This document shows positions 43,934 to 53,738 of a stretch of 64,000 nucleotides of DNA, in pieces. The notes under the pieces are model-generated. The model saw nothing but the letters and a program-made list of their open reading frames with translations. It ran no database searches and had not been told where the DNA came from. This stretch comes from Flavobacterium frigoris (GTDB taxonomy: Bacteria; Bacteroidota; Bacteroidia; Flavobacteriales; Flavobacteriaceae). A program made the position numbers and the translations under genes. Position 1 is the first letter of the stretch; each line of letters starts with the position of its first letter. The stretch spans positions 124,001 through 188,000 of the forward strand of contig NZ_FOFZ01000002.1 in assembly GCF_900111075.1 (NCBI RefSeq), written 5' to 3'.

Positions 43934-46570
43934 CTATTTTACAAAATCCACCGCTTTGTTTAAAGCTTCTGCAATTCCATCCACATTTTTTCCACCTGCA
44001 GTAGCAAAGAAAGGTTGTCCACCTCCTCCACCTTGTATGTACTTCCCTAATTCACGAACCACTTGTCCAGCATTTAGGCTTTTATCAGCTACTAATTCTT
44101 TAGAAATATAACAGCTTAACATTGGTTTTCCTTCTTCGGCTGTAGCCAAAACCAAAAACATATTAGTTCCTAAATTCCCTAAATCATAAGCTAAATCTTT
44201 AGCTCCTTCTGGGTTAAGATCTACTTGTACTGCCAGAAATTGTACTCCGTTTATTTCTTGGATTTGTTGCGCCAATTCTGTTTTTAATCCTTTTGCTTTA
44301 TCTCTAATTAATTGCTCTACTTGCTTTTTTAATTTGGCATTTTCCTCCTGTACTGAAACTACCGCTTTAATAACATCTTGCGGGTTTTTCAGAGCAAGCT
44401 TAATCTCGTTCAATGCATTTTCCTGAGAAGCAAAGAAGACCTTAACTGCATCACCAGTAATCGCTTCTATACGTCGAATCCCTGCAGCAACAGCTCCTTC
44501 TGAAACGATTTTGAAATACCAGATTTCGCCAGTATTCTTCACGTGAATTCCTCCACAAAGTTCCATGCTTTCGCCAAATTTAATTGCACGAACATGATCT
44601 CCATATTTCTCACCAAACAAAGCCATCGCTCCTTCTTCTACCGCTTGCGCGAAAGGAATATCTCTGCGCTCTATTAATGGTAATTGTTCTTGAATTCTAG
44701 CATTAACGAAGTCTTCTACTTGCTGCAGTTCTTCATCAGTCACTTTTGCAAAATGAGAAAAGTCAAAACGCAAATGGTTTGGACTTACTAACGATCCTTT
44801 TTGTTCCACATGTGTTCCTAATATGCTTCTCAATGCCTGATGCATCAAGTGGGTCGCAGAGTGATTTTTTGTAGTATCTGATCTTAATTTACTATCTACT
44901 TTAGCTACAAAACCACCGTTTACATTCTCCGGCAATTTTTTAGTGAAATGCAGAATTAAATTATTCTCTTTTTTAGTATCTATAATTTGGATGGTTTCAT
45001 TTGCCGAAACTAAAACCCCTTTATCTCCCACTTGTCCTCCACCTTCAGGATAAAACGGTGTGTTATCTAAAACGATTTGGTACATCACACCCTCTTTTTT
45101 AGAGTCCACCTTACGAATGCGGGTAATTTTTGCTTCACTTTCTGTTTGATCATAACCTACGAAAGTTTCTGTATTTCCTTCTACTAAAATTTTCCAATCA
45201 TCTGTTGAAACTTCAGAGGCAGCACGAGAACGTGATTTTTGTTCTTGCATGGCTTTATCAAAACCAGCTTCGTCCAGACTGAAACCTCTTTCTCTCAGAA
45301 TCAAAGCCGTCAAATCGATTGGAAAACCAAACGTATCGTATAATTCAAATGCTTTTGCTCCCGGCACTTCTTTTCCTTGATTTGTAGCAATTACGTTATC
45401 TAACAACTGTAACCCTTGATCTAGTGTGCGCAAAAAAGAAGTTTCTTCTTCTCTAATTACATTTGTTACTAAGCCTTGTTGTTTTTTGATTTCAGGGAAA
45501 AACTCTCCCATTTGGTCCGCTAAAACAGCAACCAACTTAAATATAAAAGGTTCTTTGGTATTCAAAAAAGTAAATCCATAACGTATTGCACGACGCAAAA
45601 TACGACGAATTACATATCCCGCTCCAGTATTAGAAGGCAATTGTCCGTCGGCAATAGCAAAAGCTACTGCACGCACGTGATCCACAATTACACGAATCGC
45701 AATATTGGTTTTATTTTGATCTTCACTTATCTCCTTTACTTCGTTCGAAGTATATTTCAATCCTGTAATTTCCTCCACTTTTTCAATAAGCGGTGTAAAC
45801 ACGTCCGTATCATAATTTGAAGTAGTATTTTGCATTGCCATACACAAACGCTCAAACCCCATTCCGGTATCTACGTGTTGTGCCGGTAATTTTTCAAGAG
45901 AACCATCGGCTTTACGGTTGAATTCCATAAATACGTTGTTCCAAATTTCAACGACTTGTGGATGATCCGCATTAACTAAGCTTCTACCTGTAACTGCCGC
46001 TCTTTCTTCATCAGTACGCAAATCGATATGAATTTCAGAACATGGTCCGCATGGTCCTTGGTCTCCCATTTCCCAAAAATTGTCTTTTTTGTTTCCAAGG
46101 ATAATGCGATCTTCAGGAACGAACTGTTTCCAAATATCAAATGCTTCTTGATCAAAAGGCACATTCTCTGCTTCGTTTCCTTCGAAAACAGAAACATACA
46201 AACGGTCTTTATCTAATTTTAAAACTTCGGTTAAAAATTCCCAAGCCCAAGGCAAGGCTTCTTCTTTGAAATAATCACCAAAAGACCAGTTACCTAGCAT
46301 CTCGAACATAGTATGGTGATAGGTATCAAACCCTACATCTTCTAAATCATTATGTTTTCCTGAAACACGAAGACATTTTTGAGTGTCGGCAATTCTATTA
46401 CTTTTTGGTGTGGCATTACCCAAAAAATATTCTTTAAACTGTGCCATTCCTGAGTTATTAAACATCAAGGTTGGATCATCTTTAAGTACTATGGGTGCCG
46501 AAGGAACAATTAAATGTCCTTTGCTTTCAAAAAAGTCTAAAAATTGTTTACGTACGTCTTGTGATTTCAT
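43934..46570 (-). CDS. alaS: Alanyl-tRNA synthetase
   Basis: This 878-residue enzyme charges tRNA-Ala and edits mischarged Ser and Gly. The class II catalytic part covers about 1-430 ([52 protein letters not shown]). The editing domain has the zinc-ligand pairs [12 protein letters not shown] and [15 protein letters not shown]. The C-terminal DHHA1-like domain contains [16 protein letters not shown] and the glycine-rich [19 protein letters not shown]. Length is normal. Confidence 0.97.
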   Translation of the reverse strand: MKSQDVRKQFLDFFESKGHLIVPSAPIVLKDDPTLMFNNSGMAQFKEYFLGNATPKSNRIADTQKCLRVSGKHNDLEDVGFDTYHHTMFEMLGNWSFGDYFKEEALPWAWEFLTEVLKLDKDRLYVSVFEGNEAENVPFDQEAFDIWKQFVPEDRIILGNKKDNFWEMGDQGPCGPCSEIHIDLRTDEERAAVTGRSLVNADHPQVVEIWNNVFMEFNRKADGSLEKLPAQHVDTGMGFERLCMAMQNTTSNYDTDVFTPLIEKVEEITGLKYTSNEVKEISEDQNKTNIAIRVIVDHVRAVAFAIADGQLPSNTGAGYVIRRILRRAIRYGFTFLNTKEPFIFKLVAVLADQMGEFFPEIKKQQGLVTNVIREEETSFLRTLDQGLQLLDNVIATNQGKEVPGAKAFELYDTFGFPIDLTALILRERGFSLDEAGFDKAMQEQKSRSRAASEVSTDDWKILVEGNTETFVGYDQTESEAKITRIRKVDSKKEGVMYQIVLDNTPFYPEGGGQVGDKGVLVSANETIQIIDTKKENNLILHFTKKLPENVNGGFVAKVDSKLRSDTTKNHSATHLMHQALRSILGTHVEQKGSLVSPNHLRFDFSHFAKVTDEELQQVEDFVNARIQEQLPLIERRDIPFAQAVEEGAMALFGEKYGDHVRAIKFGESMELCGGIHVKNTGEIWYFKIVSEGAVAAGIRRIEAITGDAVKVFFASQENALNEIKLALKNPQDVIKAVVSVQEENAKLKKQVEQLIRDKAKGLKTELAQQIQEINGVQFLAVQVDLNPEGAKDLAYDLGNLGTNMFLVLATAEEGKPMLSCYISKELVADKSLNAGQVVRELGKYIQGGGGGQPFFATAGGKNVDGIAEALNKAVDFVK

Positions 46571-46584
46571 TATTTTATTTTTTT

Positions 46585-46616
46585 TGCCACTAAGGCGCTA
46601 AGGCACAAAGTTTTTT
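46585..46616. repeat. Short dispersed repeat upstream of alaS
   Basis: GCCACTAAGGCGCTAAGGCA followed by CAAAGTTTTTTT resembles 14581-14607 and is a motif often seen in Bacteroidota spacers. It begins 15 bp upstream of the alaS start. Confidence 0.45.
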
Positions 46617-46644
46617 TATTTATGTATTGCTCTAAAGCATTTCA

Positions 46645-46730
46645 TGCCCCAGATAGTAGTGGAAAGCTTCGAGATTGAGTAATCATTTTTTTCTTGAAAC
46701 GGCAGAGCGACCAGCGGAAGCTCCTGCTGT
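46645..46730 (+). ncRNA. Structured intergenic element, diverged copy D
   Basis: GCCCCAGATAGTAGTGGAAAGC (46646-46667) resembles the left end of the elements at 15454 and 23375, and GAGCGACCAGCGGAAGCTCC (46704-46723) resembles their right part. A third, unrelated hairpin (TTCGAG/CTTGAA with one wobble) lies between. Similarity is weaker than for copies A and B. It lies 160 bp before the M23 peptidase gene in the same orientation. Frames at 46675-46887 and 46683-46871 are chance readings of it. The rest of the 320-bp spacer shows nothing else. Confidence 0.4.
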
Positions 46731-46890
46731 ATCATTAGAAAAAACGATTACTAAACGAGAACTTGCAACGAATAGCTGGAATAGGCACATTATTTTATTT
46801 ATTATTGAAAAAACGCGAGAACAAATGAAACATTTATTAAATTTGTTCATCTTACATTTTACAATGTGCAAAAATAGGGTATTTTAAAAT

Positions 46891-47868
46891 ATGGCGAAAG
46901 TAAAATATTATTACGATTCGGAAAATCTAGCGTATAGAAAAATAAAAACAAAAAAAAGATGGAAATTTGGTTTTGCCGCCTTGTTTTTAGTGGCTTCGGC
47001 ATTGTTTGGCTCACTTATATTTGTGCTTTTATTAAACACACCTTACTTTGACACACCGAAAGACCGGCTACTAATTCGTGAAAATGACAATTTAAAATTG
47101 AATTACGCCGTTTTAGACAAAAGAATGGATCAGCTTGACAATGTAATTGAAGCGATTGAAGAACGGGATAATAATTTATACCGAACTTATTTCAACACAG
47201 CGCCGATACCAGAAGAAGAACGCAAATCAGGATTTAGTGGCGAAGATAGATATGCTGCTTTACAGGGTTATGACAATACGCAGCTGGTACTTAATACAAC
47301 AAAAAGAGTAGATGTTCTTACCAAAGAATTGGCTATACAATCTAAGTCGCTCGATTACATTTTAAAACTGGCAAAAGCCAAAAACAAATTATTGTCTGCC
47401 ATTCCTGCCATTCAGCCTGTCATGAACGAAAATTTAAAACGAATGGCTTCTGGTTTTGGATACCGGACAGATCCATTTACTAAAGCCCGTAAAATGCATA
47501 AGGGGATGGACTTTACGGCTAAACAAGGCACACCTATTTTTGCAACTGGAGACGGAGTTGTAGCACAAGCGGACAACAGGGCTTCCGGTTACGGGAATCA
47601 TATCGTCCTTAGGCATGGTTATGGATACGAGACCTTGTATGGCCATTTAAGCAAATACAATGTCAAAGCGGGACAAAGAGTGAAACGAGGAGACATTATA
47701 GGTTATGTGGGAAGTACAGGTAGATCTGAAGGTCCACATTTACATTATGAAGTACACAAAGACGGTAAAGTAGTTAATCCGCTTAATTTTTATTATGGAA
47801 ACATTTCGGCAGTGGAATATGTTGCCATTTCAAAATTAGCGAACCAGGAAAATCAATCATTAGACTAA
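46891..47868 (+). CDS. M23 (LytM-type) peptidoglycan endopeptidase
   Basis: This 325-residue protein has an N-terminal membrane helix (about 29-50), a coiled region (about 60-175, including LDKRMDQLDNVIEAIEERDN) and a C-terminal M23 zinc peptidase domain (about 195-300). The catalytic motifs are HKGMDF (HxxxD) and HLHYEV (HxH), and the substrate-facing GYGNHIVLRHGYG block is present, so it is likely active rather than degenerate. It cuts or regulates cutting of peptide cross-links. The next gene overlaps its stop codon by one base. Confidence 0.93.
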   Translation: MAKVKYYYDSENLAYRKIKTKKRWKFGFAALFLVASALFGSLIFVLLLNTPYFDTPKDRLLIRENDNLKLNYAVLDKRMDQLDNVIEAIEERDNNLYRTYFNTAPIPEEERKSGFSGEDRYAALQGYDNTQLVLNTTKRVDVLTKELAIQSKSLDYILKLAKAKNKLLSAIPAIQPVMNENLKRMASGFGYRTDPFTKARKMHKGMDFTAKQGTPIFATGDGVVAQADNRASGYGNHIVLRHGYGYETLYGHLSKYNVKAGQRVKRGDIIGYVGSTGRSEGPHLHYEVHKDGKVVNPLNFYYGNISAVEYVAISKLANQENQSLD

Positions 47869-48200
47869 TGCACATAGAGCTACAACCAGATAAAAGATAT
47901 TATAGCATTGGTGAAATCGCCAAAGCTTTTGATGTAAACGCTTCGCTGATTCGGTTTTGGGATAATGAATTTGATATTCTGAAACCAAAGAAAAATGCTA
48001 AGGGGAATAGAATGTTTACTCCGGAAGACATTAAGAACCTGCAACTTATTTATCATTTGGTAAAAGAAAGAGGGTTCACCTTAGAAGGGGCTAAAACACA
48101 TTTGAAAGAAGGACAGAAGAAAACATTGGATAAATTTGAAATTATCCGAAAATTAGAAACAATAAGAACACAATTAACAAATATTAAAAATCAACTTTAA
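47868..48200 (+). CDS. MerR-family transcriptional regulator
   Basis: This 110-residue protein has a MerR helix-turn-helix: KRYYSIGEIAKAFDVNASLIRFWDNEFDIL followed by NRMFTPEDIKNLQLIYHLVKERGFTLEGAK. There is no effector domain beyond a short helical tail. The start overlaps the M23 stop (TAATG), so translation is coupled. The order M23-MerR-LemA-TPM-TPM is conserved in Flavobacteriia in my knowledge; the signal it senses is unknown. Confidence 0.9.
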   Translation: MHIELQPDKRYYSIGEIAKAFDVNASLIRFWDNEFDILKPKKNAKGNRMFTPEDIKNLQLIYHLVKERGFTLEGAKTHLKEGQKKTLDKFEIIRKLETIRTQLTNIKNQL

Positions 48201-48211
48201 ATTAAACAAAC

Positions 48212-48799
48212 ATGAAAAGATTTTTGCCTTGGATTATCGGAGCCGTTGTTATCATCGGAATATACAGCTATGTAAAAGGAATCAATAATACTGCTGTAGT
48301 TTACGAGCAGGGAATTAACGAGTCCTGGGGTAATGTTCAAACTTCTTATCAAAGAAGAAATGACTTAATCGGAAACTTAGTGAATACTGTAAAAGGTGCT
48401 GCTGATTTCGAAAAAAGTACTTTGACTGCCGTTATTGAAGCACGTGCCAAAGCGACTTCGGTTACTGTTGACCCTACAAATATCACTCCGGAACAATTAG
48501 CACAATTCAATCAAGCACAAAGCGGCGTGAGCAGTTCTCTTTCCAGATTGTTGGTTAGTGTAGAACGTTACCCTGAATTAAAAGCAAACCAAAATTTCTT
48601 GAAATTACAGGATGAATTAGCTAGTACAGAAAATCAAATTCTTACAGCCAGAACGCGTTTTAACGAAGCGGTAAAACCATACAACAATCATATCAAAATT
48701 TTCCCAAACTCAATCTTTGCAGGTATGTTCGGATTTAAGGAAAAACCATATTTCGAAGCTGTTGTAGGTGCTGAAAAACCAGTTGAAGTAAAATTCTAA
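48212..48799 (+). CDS. lemA: LemA family protein
   Basis: This 195-residue protein has one N-terminal membrane helix (about 5-20, LPWIIGAVVIIGIYSY) and the LemA core: NESWGNVQTSYQRRNDLIGN, LLVSVERYPELKANQNFLKL and ENQILTARTRFNEAVKPYN. LemA proteins are membrane-anchored helical bundles of unknown mechanism, frequently linked to TPM-domain proteins, as here. The gene starts 11 bp after the MerR stop. Confidence 0.93.
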   Translation: MKRFLPWIIGAVVIIGIYSYVKGINNTAVVYEQGINESWGNVQTSYQRRNDLIGNLVNTVKGAADFEKSTLTAVIEARAKATSVTVDPTNITPEQLAQFNQAQSGVSSSLSRLLVSVERYPELKANQNFLKLQDELASTENQILTARTRFNEAVKPYNNHIKIFPNSIFAGMFGFKEKPYFEAVVGAEKPVEVKF

Positions 48800-48811
48800 A
48801 TCCCCTAAATT

Positions 48812-48916
48812 AAAAAGGGCAGTTTTAAAATAAACCATTAAGGAATTTAGATTATTAAGAAATAATGAATCTTGTTTCTTAATGGTTTATTATTTTAAAA
48901 TGAATCAGCCCTCTTT
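48812..48916. repeat. Long imperfect hairpin in the lemA-TPM spacer
   Basis: About 105 bases form a nearly continuous inverted repeat. The outer arms are AAAAAGGGC and GCCCTCTTT, the middle arms AATAAACCATTAAGGAA and TTTCTTAATGGTTTATT, and the inner stem AGATTATT/AATAATgAATCT, with loop AAGA. It fills most of the 147-bp gap between lemA and the first TPM gene and could attenuate or process the operon transcript, or be a small non-autonomous element. Confidence 0.7.
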
Positions 48917-48946
48917 ATCTATTAATTCTAAATAAAAAAGCAACTC

Positions 48947-49384
48947 ATGTCAAAAGTAGAAGATTTTTTAACCCAAGAAGAAGAACAAGAAATTGTTGAA
49001 GCTATTCGTGTGGCCGAAAAAAATACCTCTGGAGAAATCAGAGTGCATCTCGAGAAAACGACTGCTTTAGATCCTTATGATCGTGCACTTGAAGTTTTTA
49101 ACGAACTAAAAATGGACCAAACTGAACTTAAAAATGGGGTTTTAATTTACCTTGCCGTGAAAGACAGAACATTTGTGATTTGTGGTGACCAAGGGATAAA
49201 TGATATTGTAACTAATACGTTCTGGGATAGTACGAAAGATATCATGGTTGCTCATTTTAAAAACGGTAATTTTAAACAAGGATTAATTGACGGAATCCTA
49301 AGAGCAGGCGAAGAACTTAAGAAACATTTTCCGTGGTCTGAAGATGACACGAATGAACTATCAAACGAAATATCTAAAGGATAA
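48947..49384 (+). CDS. TPM domain protein (no signal peptide)
   Basis: This 145-residue protein is a TPM (formerly DUF477) domain: FLTQEEEQEIVEAIRVAEKN, SGEIRVHLEKT, LKNGVLIYLAVKDRTFVICG and FKQGLIDGILRAGEELKKHF. No signal peptide or membrane helix is present. TPM domains have a Rossmann-like fold, and phosphatase activity has been proposed for some. The next TPM gene overlaps its stop (TAATG), so the two are translated together. Confidence 0.9.
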   Translation: MSKVEDFLTQEEEQEIVEAIRVAEKNTSGEIRVHLEKTTALDPYDRALEVFNELKMDQTELKNGVLIYLAVKDRTFVICGDQGINDIVTNTFWDSTKDIMVAHFKNGNFKQGLIDGILRAGEELKKHFPWSEDDTNELSNEISKG

Positions 49385-50187
49385 TGATTTTACAAAAAAA
49401 GAATACAACCCTTTTACTACACTTACTTATTGGTCTTTTTATAACGCAAATAGGGTTTGCACAATTTACAATTCCAAAGAAACCCGATTTTCAAACTAGT
49501 GTTTATGATTATGCCAATGTATTAAGTGCATCAGAAAAAACACAGTTAGAAGAAAAACTCGTTAAGTATGCGGATACCACAACTACCCAGATTGTAGTTA
49601 TTACTATTGAAAGCCTAAAAGGAGAAGACATAGGTATACTAACACCAAAATGGGGACAAGAATGGGGAATTGGAGGAACTCAAAAGGATGATAACGGAGT
49701 CCTTATTTTATTGGCTAAAGCCGAAAGAAAAATATGGATATCACCTGGCTATGGCCTTGAAGATCGCCTAACAGCAGGAATTGGTGGTGAAATAACTCGA
49801 AATATTATATTACCCGAATTTAGAGCTGGAAGCTACTATAATGGTTTAGATAAAGGAACTGACGCGCTATTTGATGTTTTTAAAGGAAAATACAAAGGAG
49901 AGCGAAAGCAAACCAAAGGAAAAGATTTTCCTATTTTACCTTTTATCATTATTATTGTTATCATTCTTGTATTGATTTCAAAAAATAAAGGTGGTGGTAA
50001 CTCTGGTAATCGCGGTGGCGGTGGACCCAGTTTACTGGATGTCATTCTCTTAAGCAGTCTTGGCCGTGGAGGCGGAGGCGGAGGTTTTGGAGGTGGATCT
50101 TCTGGAGGAGGTTTTGGCGGCGGCGGATTCGGTGGTGGATTTGGCGGCGGCGGATTTTCTGGAGGAGGTTCTGGAGGAAGTTGGTAA
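49384..50187 (+). CDS. TPM domain protein with signal peptide and Gly-rich tail
   Basis: This 267-residue protein has a signal peptide (about 1-26, ending GFAQ), a TPM domain (about 35-165, with VYDYANVLSASEKTQLEEKL, TTTQIVVITIESLKGED and DNGVLILLAKAERKIWIS), a transmembrane helix (about 180-198) and a glycine-rich C-terminus of some 55 residues ending GGSGGSW. This architecture matches the YgcG-type proteins found after LemA. The Gly-rich tail is cytoplasmic or membrane-proximal by topology. A strong terminator ends the operon. Confidence 0.92.
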   Translation: MILQKKNTTLLLHLLIGLFITQIGFAQFTIPKKPDFQTSVYDYANVLSASEKTQLEEKLVKYADTTTTQIVVITIESLKGEDIGILTPKWGQEWGIGGTQKDDNGVLILLAKAERKIWISPGYGLEDRLTAGIGGEITRNIILPEFRAGSYYNGLDKGTDALFDVFKGKYKGERKQTKGKDFPILPFIIIIVIILVLISKNKGGGNSGNRGGGGPSLLDVILLSSLGRGGGGGGFGGGSSGGGFGGGGFGGGFGGGGFSGGGSGGSW

Positions 50188-50211
50188 ACAAGATTCACTC
50201 TATTCAATTAT

Positions 50212-50240
50212 AAAAAAAGCTGCAATTTGCAGCTTTTTTT
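50212..50240 (+). terminator. Terminator of the M23-TPM operon
   Basis: AAAAAAAGCTGCAA pairs with TTGCAGCTTTTTTT around a single T, a near-perfect hairpin with a T-run, 24 bp after the last stop. Confidence 0.9.
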
Positions 50241-50407
50241 TATGGTTATTCTCTATTTGATTTTTTACCACAACGCAGAAAGTAATTTATATGGACTTAT
50301 TTCTTGGTCACTTAGACTTTGTAGGTTATTCTAAATTTTAATAATTGATTACCAATTAGTTAACTATATTTTTTAACTATTAATTGTAAATTTAATAGAA
50401 AAAAGCC

Positions 50408-50635
50408 ATGAAAAATTTCGCAATAAAAGTCGTGTGGTTTACCACAGCATTTGTATTTGTTTTTGCCGGTTTATGTCTAACTGACATAGTAGTACCCATA
50501 CTCCTAAGTTTACTTATTTTTGGAGAATTATTAATTCTATTTATGGTTTACACGGTACTGACTGATAAATACACCACTACAAAAACGTTTAAGGATTGGT
50601 ACGGTGATCATCCTATGAATACTTTAGATGACTAG
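50408..50635 (+). CDS. Small membrane protein
   Basis: This 75-residue protein has two hydrophobic segments (about 9-27, VVWFTTAFVFVFAGLCL, and about 30-50, PILLSLLIFGELLILF) and a polar tail (TKTFKDWYGDHPMNTLDD). A terminator hairpin follows within 30 bp. I recognise no family; length, start and terminator make a real gene likely. Confidence 0.65.
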   Translation: MKNFAIKVVWFTTAFVFVFAGLCLTDIVVPILLSLLIFGELLILFMVYTVLTDKYTTTKTFKDWYGDHPMNTLDD

Positions 50636-50663
50636 AGATAAAACTAGTAGAATTTGCCTAATT

Positions 50664-50693
50664 AAAAAAATCCCGATTTCTCGGGATTTTTTT
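50664..50693 (+). terminator. Terminator after the small membrane protein gene
   Basis: AAAAAAATCCCGA pairs with TCGGGATTTTTTT around a TTTC loop, 28 bp after the stop at 50635. Confidence 0.9.
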
Positions 50694-50787
50694 ACTAGTC
50701 AATGTTACAGTAAATTTCAATTGGCTTTCTCCGTAAGTAATGTTCCCCTTATATTTTTATGTCGTCTAAAAAAGAAACATAAAAATA

Positions 50788-51580
50788 TTATCTTACTTGA
50801 CTTTTTAGCACAAGACGATGAAGCAGTTTAGGGAAAAATCGTTTTAAATAAATGCCCAGCACTTCTTTTCCTCCTATATAAGATTCAAACGAATTAGATT
50901 CGACAGCTTTGACTAATTTTCTAGCGAAGACCGATACCGGCATACCGTTCAGGGTTGCTTGATCGTTACTTTTTTGTTTTGACCCATCTCCCGTCAGTGC
51001 GTTTACTGCGACATTCGTTTGTATGAATCCCGGACAAATGATTGTGACATTGATATTGTCTTTTTGATGCTCCATTCGCAACACGTCAAAAAAGCCATGT
51101 AACGCATGTTTCGCTCCGCAATAACCAGAACGATATGGAGAACCAAATTTTCCCATCAAACTGGTTATGGTTACAAAACGTCCTTTTCTATTCGAAATAA
51201 AATGCGGTAATAGCGCTTTTGTAATAGCAACCGTTCCTAAATAATCTACTTCAATGAGTTTTTTGTCTACCTCAAAATCAGTGTCAACTAAAAGTGAACG
51301 TTGACTCACTCCACCATTATTGATTAGGACATCAATTTTCCCAAAAAAAGAAATGGCTTTTACAACATGCTTTTTGGCATTATTGAAATCTGCCAAATCA
51401 AACGAAAGAATTTCGACTTCGGTATTCGAACATTTTGCTTTGACACGTTCGAGATTTTCAACATTACGAGCAGGAAAGTATAAGTTTGCAGTTTCTTTGG
51501 CTTAATTCATACGCCAAAGCTTCCCCGATGCCGCTGGAAGCTCCAGTGATCCAAACTACTTTATTATTTATAGATGCCAT
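50788..51580 (-). pseudogene. Short-chain dehydrogenase/reductase, frameshifted
   Basis: From ATG 51580 the frame reads the SDR cofactor motif ([20 protein letters not shown]) up to LILS, then meets TAA. Removing one base in the C-run/T region at about 51467-51475 restores [16 protein letters not shown] and the rest, which carries NNGG, the catalytic serine in ITSLMGKF and Y-x-x-x-K in GYCGAKHA. The intact protein would have 263 residues. Everything else is well preserved, so this is a recent inactivation, a sequencing error or, less likely, programmed frameshifting. Confidence 0.85.
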
Positions 51581-51659
51581 TTTTTATTATAAATGTAAAA
51601 AAGTTTACCGAGTTATGACTAACTCGATAAACTTTCTGTTATAAATATGGAAATAAAAA

Positions 51660-52970
51660 TTATTTCTCTCTAATGTAAATATCAATTGGTACTCCAGAGA
51701 AGTCCCAGTTGTCTCTGATTTTATTTTCAAGGTAACGTTTGTAAGGCTCTTTTACATATTGTGGCATATTAGCAAAAAACACAAACTGTGGTGTTTTCGT
51801 TGGCAATTGCATACAATATTTGATTTTTACATATTTCCCTTTTGTTGCAGGTGGTGGATACGCTTCAATCACTTTCAACATGTATTCATTGAATTTAGAA
51901 GTTGCAATACGTTGTTGTCTACTTTCGTACACTTTTACAGTTGCTTCCAATGCTTTCAATAAACGTTGTTTAGTTAATGCAGAAACAAAAAGAATAGGCA
52001 CATCCGTAAATGGCATTAACTCTTCTCTGATTTTTTCTTCATAGTCTCTTGTTGACATGGTTTCTTTTTCGACCAAATCCCATTTGTTAACAAGAATAAC
52101 AACACCTTTTCTGTTTTTTTCGGCTAACCAAAAAATACTTTGATCTTGACCTTCAAATCCACGAGTTGCATCAATTATCAGGATACAAATATCAGAATGC
52201 TCGATGGCACGCACCGAACGCATTACAGAATAAAATTCTAAATCTTCTTTTACTTTGGCCTTACGACGAATTCCAGCAGTATCAACCAAGTTAAATTCGA
52301 AACCAAAACGGTCAAATTTTGTATCAATAGAATCCCGAGTAGTACCCGCAATATCAGTAACAATATATCTGTCTTTACCAATTAATGCATTGATAAAACT
52401 TGATTTTCCCGCATTTGGCCTTCCTACTACTGCAAAACGAGGCAATTCGATTTCTTCCTGTGTTGGTTCTGGTTTTATAGGAAATGCATCAATTAATGCG
52501 TCCAATAAATCCCCAGTTCCACTTCCTGAAATACTTGCAAAAGTGTAATATTCTCCTAGACCTAAGTTATAGAATTCAATCGCATCTTTTTCCCGCATCG
52601 CATTATCCACCTTATTTACAGCAAGTAAAACCGGTTTAGTCACTTTACGCAATAGTCTCGCAACAGCATCATCCATTGGAGTAATCCCTTCTTCGACATC
52701 AACAACAAATATAATAACATCTGCTTCATCGATGGCTAATTCTACTTGCTTACGGATTTCGCCTTCAAAAACGTCATCAGAGCCACGTACATATCCTCCC
52801 GTATCGATTACAGAAAATTCCTTTCCGTTCCACTCACTTTTTCCGTAGTTTCTGTCACGGGTAACTCCCGAAACTGAATCTACAATAGCTTCTCTTCTTT
52901 GTATCAGCCTATTAAAAAGGGTTGATTTCCCTACATTAGGTCTTCCTACTATCGCAACAATGTTATTCAT
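51660..52970 (-). CDS. der: GTPase Der (EngA)
   Basis: The protein has 436 residues from ATG 52970 ([19 protein letters not shown]); a longer start at 52994 lies in the promoter. It has two GTPase domains in tandem, with P-loops GRPNVGKS and GRPNAGKS, G3 motifs DTGG and DTAG, and NKVD and NKWD, followed by a KH-like C-terminal domain. Der is needed for maturation of the 50S ribosomal subunit. The promoter at 52992-53023 is well formed. Confidence 0.97.
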   Translation of the reverse strand: MNNIVAIVGRPNVGKSTLFNRLIQRREAIVDSVSGVTRDRNYGKSEWNGKEFSVIDTGGYVRGSDDVFEGEIRKQVELAIDEADVIIFVVDVEEGITPMDDAVARLLRKVTKPVLLAVNKVDNAMREKDAIEFYNLGLGEYYTFASISGSGTGDLLDALIDAFPIKPEPTQEEIELPRFAVVGRPNAGKSSFINALIGKDRYIVTDIAGTTRDSIDTKFDRFGFEFNLVDTAGIRRKAKVKEDLEFYSVMRSVRAIEHSDICILIIDATRGFEGQDQSIFWLAEKNRKGVVILVNKWDLVEKETMSTRDYEEKIREELMPFTDVPILFVSALTKQRLLKALEATVKVYESRQQRIATSKFNEYMLKVIEAYPPPATKGKYVKIKYCMQLPTKTPQFVFFANMPQYVKEPYKRYLENKIRDNWDFSGVPIDIYIREK

Positions 52971-52991
52971 AATACTAATTTCAATATTTTG

Positions 52992-53023
52992 CAAAGGTAG
53001 TGTTTAATCCCGTCAATATCAAT
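52992..53023 (-). promoter_or_regulatory. der promoter (TTG box and TACCTTTG)
   Basis: On the minus strand, ATTG (complement of 53020-53023) and TACCTTTG (complement of 52992-52999) are separated by 20 bp, matching the Bacteroidota promoter. The der ATG is 22 bp downstream. Confidence 0.7.
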
Positions 53024-53077
53024 TTTTTTGATATATTAGCACATCCTTACCTTTTTAACAGATATAACTTTACTACT

Positions 53078-53575
53078 ATGGAAACCAATAATGAATTAAG
53101 ACTTCGTTTACGATTTTACAAAGATGTTCCAGAAAACACAGACATAGTACTTCAAAAATTTGAAGATTATAAAAAATCAAACTGCGACGATTATTCTGTA
53201 AAAACGGGTGGTACCCACATTTGGCTAAATATAAAAGACAACAAAAGATCCTACTATTCCCCGCATTTACATTTAGAATTGGAACCGAAAAATGAGAACG
53301 AAACACATATAAGAGGATTATTTGGCCCCGACCCCACCTTATGGACTCTTTTCATGTTTCTTCATTTTATAATTGCGGGAATCTTTCTAACATTTAGCGG
53401 AATAGCCTACTCCGACTATGTTTTAAAAAACAGCATGACATTCGATTTTATAGTTATTGGACTTATGGTATTTTCCTGGTTCCTATTGTATTTTATTGCA
53501 AAACAAATCCGCGAAAATGGTCATGATCAAATGAATGAATTAGAAACCCTGTTCTTAAAGATTCTAGCATCCTAA
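53078..53575 (+). CDS. Membrane protein of unknown function
   Basis: The protein has 165 residues from ATG 53078 (METNNELRLRLRFYKDVPEN); a longer frame from 53000 would overlap the divergent der promoter. The first 90 residues are soluble and rich in beta-like polar segments (THIWLNIKDNKRSYYSPHLH). Two membrane helices follow at about 92-115 and 122-145, and the tail is charged. I recognise no family. It lies alone between der and a terminator before era. Confidence 0.65.
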   Translation: METNNELRLRLRFYKDVPENTDIVLQKFEDYKKSNCDDYSVKTGGTHIWLNIKDNKRSYYSPHLHLELEPKNENETHIRGLFGPDPTLWTLFMFLHFIIAGIFLTFSGIAYSDYVLKNSMTFDFIVIGLMVFSWFLLYFIAKQIRENGHDQMNELETLFLKILAS

Positions 53576-53615
53576 TTATTAAAAATATATTTGATCCCGA
53601 TCGAATTGAGCAAAA

Positions 53616-53655
53616 AAAAATCAATATCAAAATTTGAATTCTAATATTGATTTTT
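53616..53655. terminator. Bidirectional hairpin
   Basis: AAAAATCAATAT pairs with ATATTGATTTTT around an AT-rich loop, between the convergent 53078 gene and era. Confidence 0.7.
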
Positions 53656-53738
53656 CATATTATAAGATCTGCCGGAACTAAACGCTATGTTTCTTACTGT
53701 TTACTCTTAATTTCGAATCAAAACGATAAACAACAAGC

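Noticed and set aside
46675..46887. Short frames on both strands upstream of the M23 peptidase gene
   Set aside because: They read through the diverged structured element at 46645-46730; the apparent protein is repeat sequence.
49980..50187. Glycine codon run as a tandem repeat or phase-variable tract
   Set aside because: The glycine-rich tail is normal for this TPM family and the codons are mixed (GGA, GGC, GGT), without a uniform repeat unit.
49836..50207. Proline-rich reading frame on the minus strand opposite the second TPM gene
   Set aside because: It is the complement of the glycine codons in the Gly-rich tail of the TPM protein; no start context, no family.
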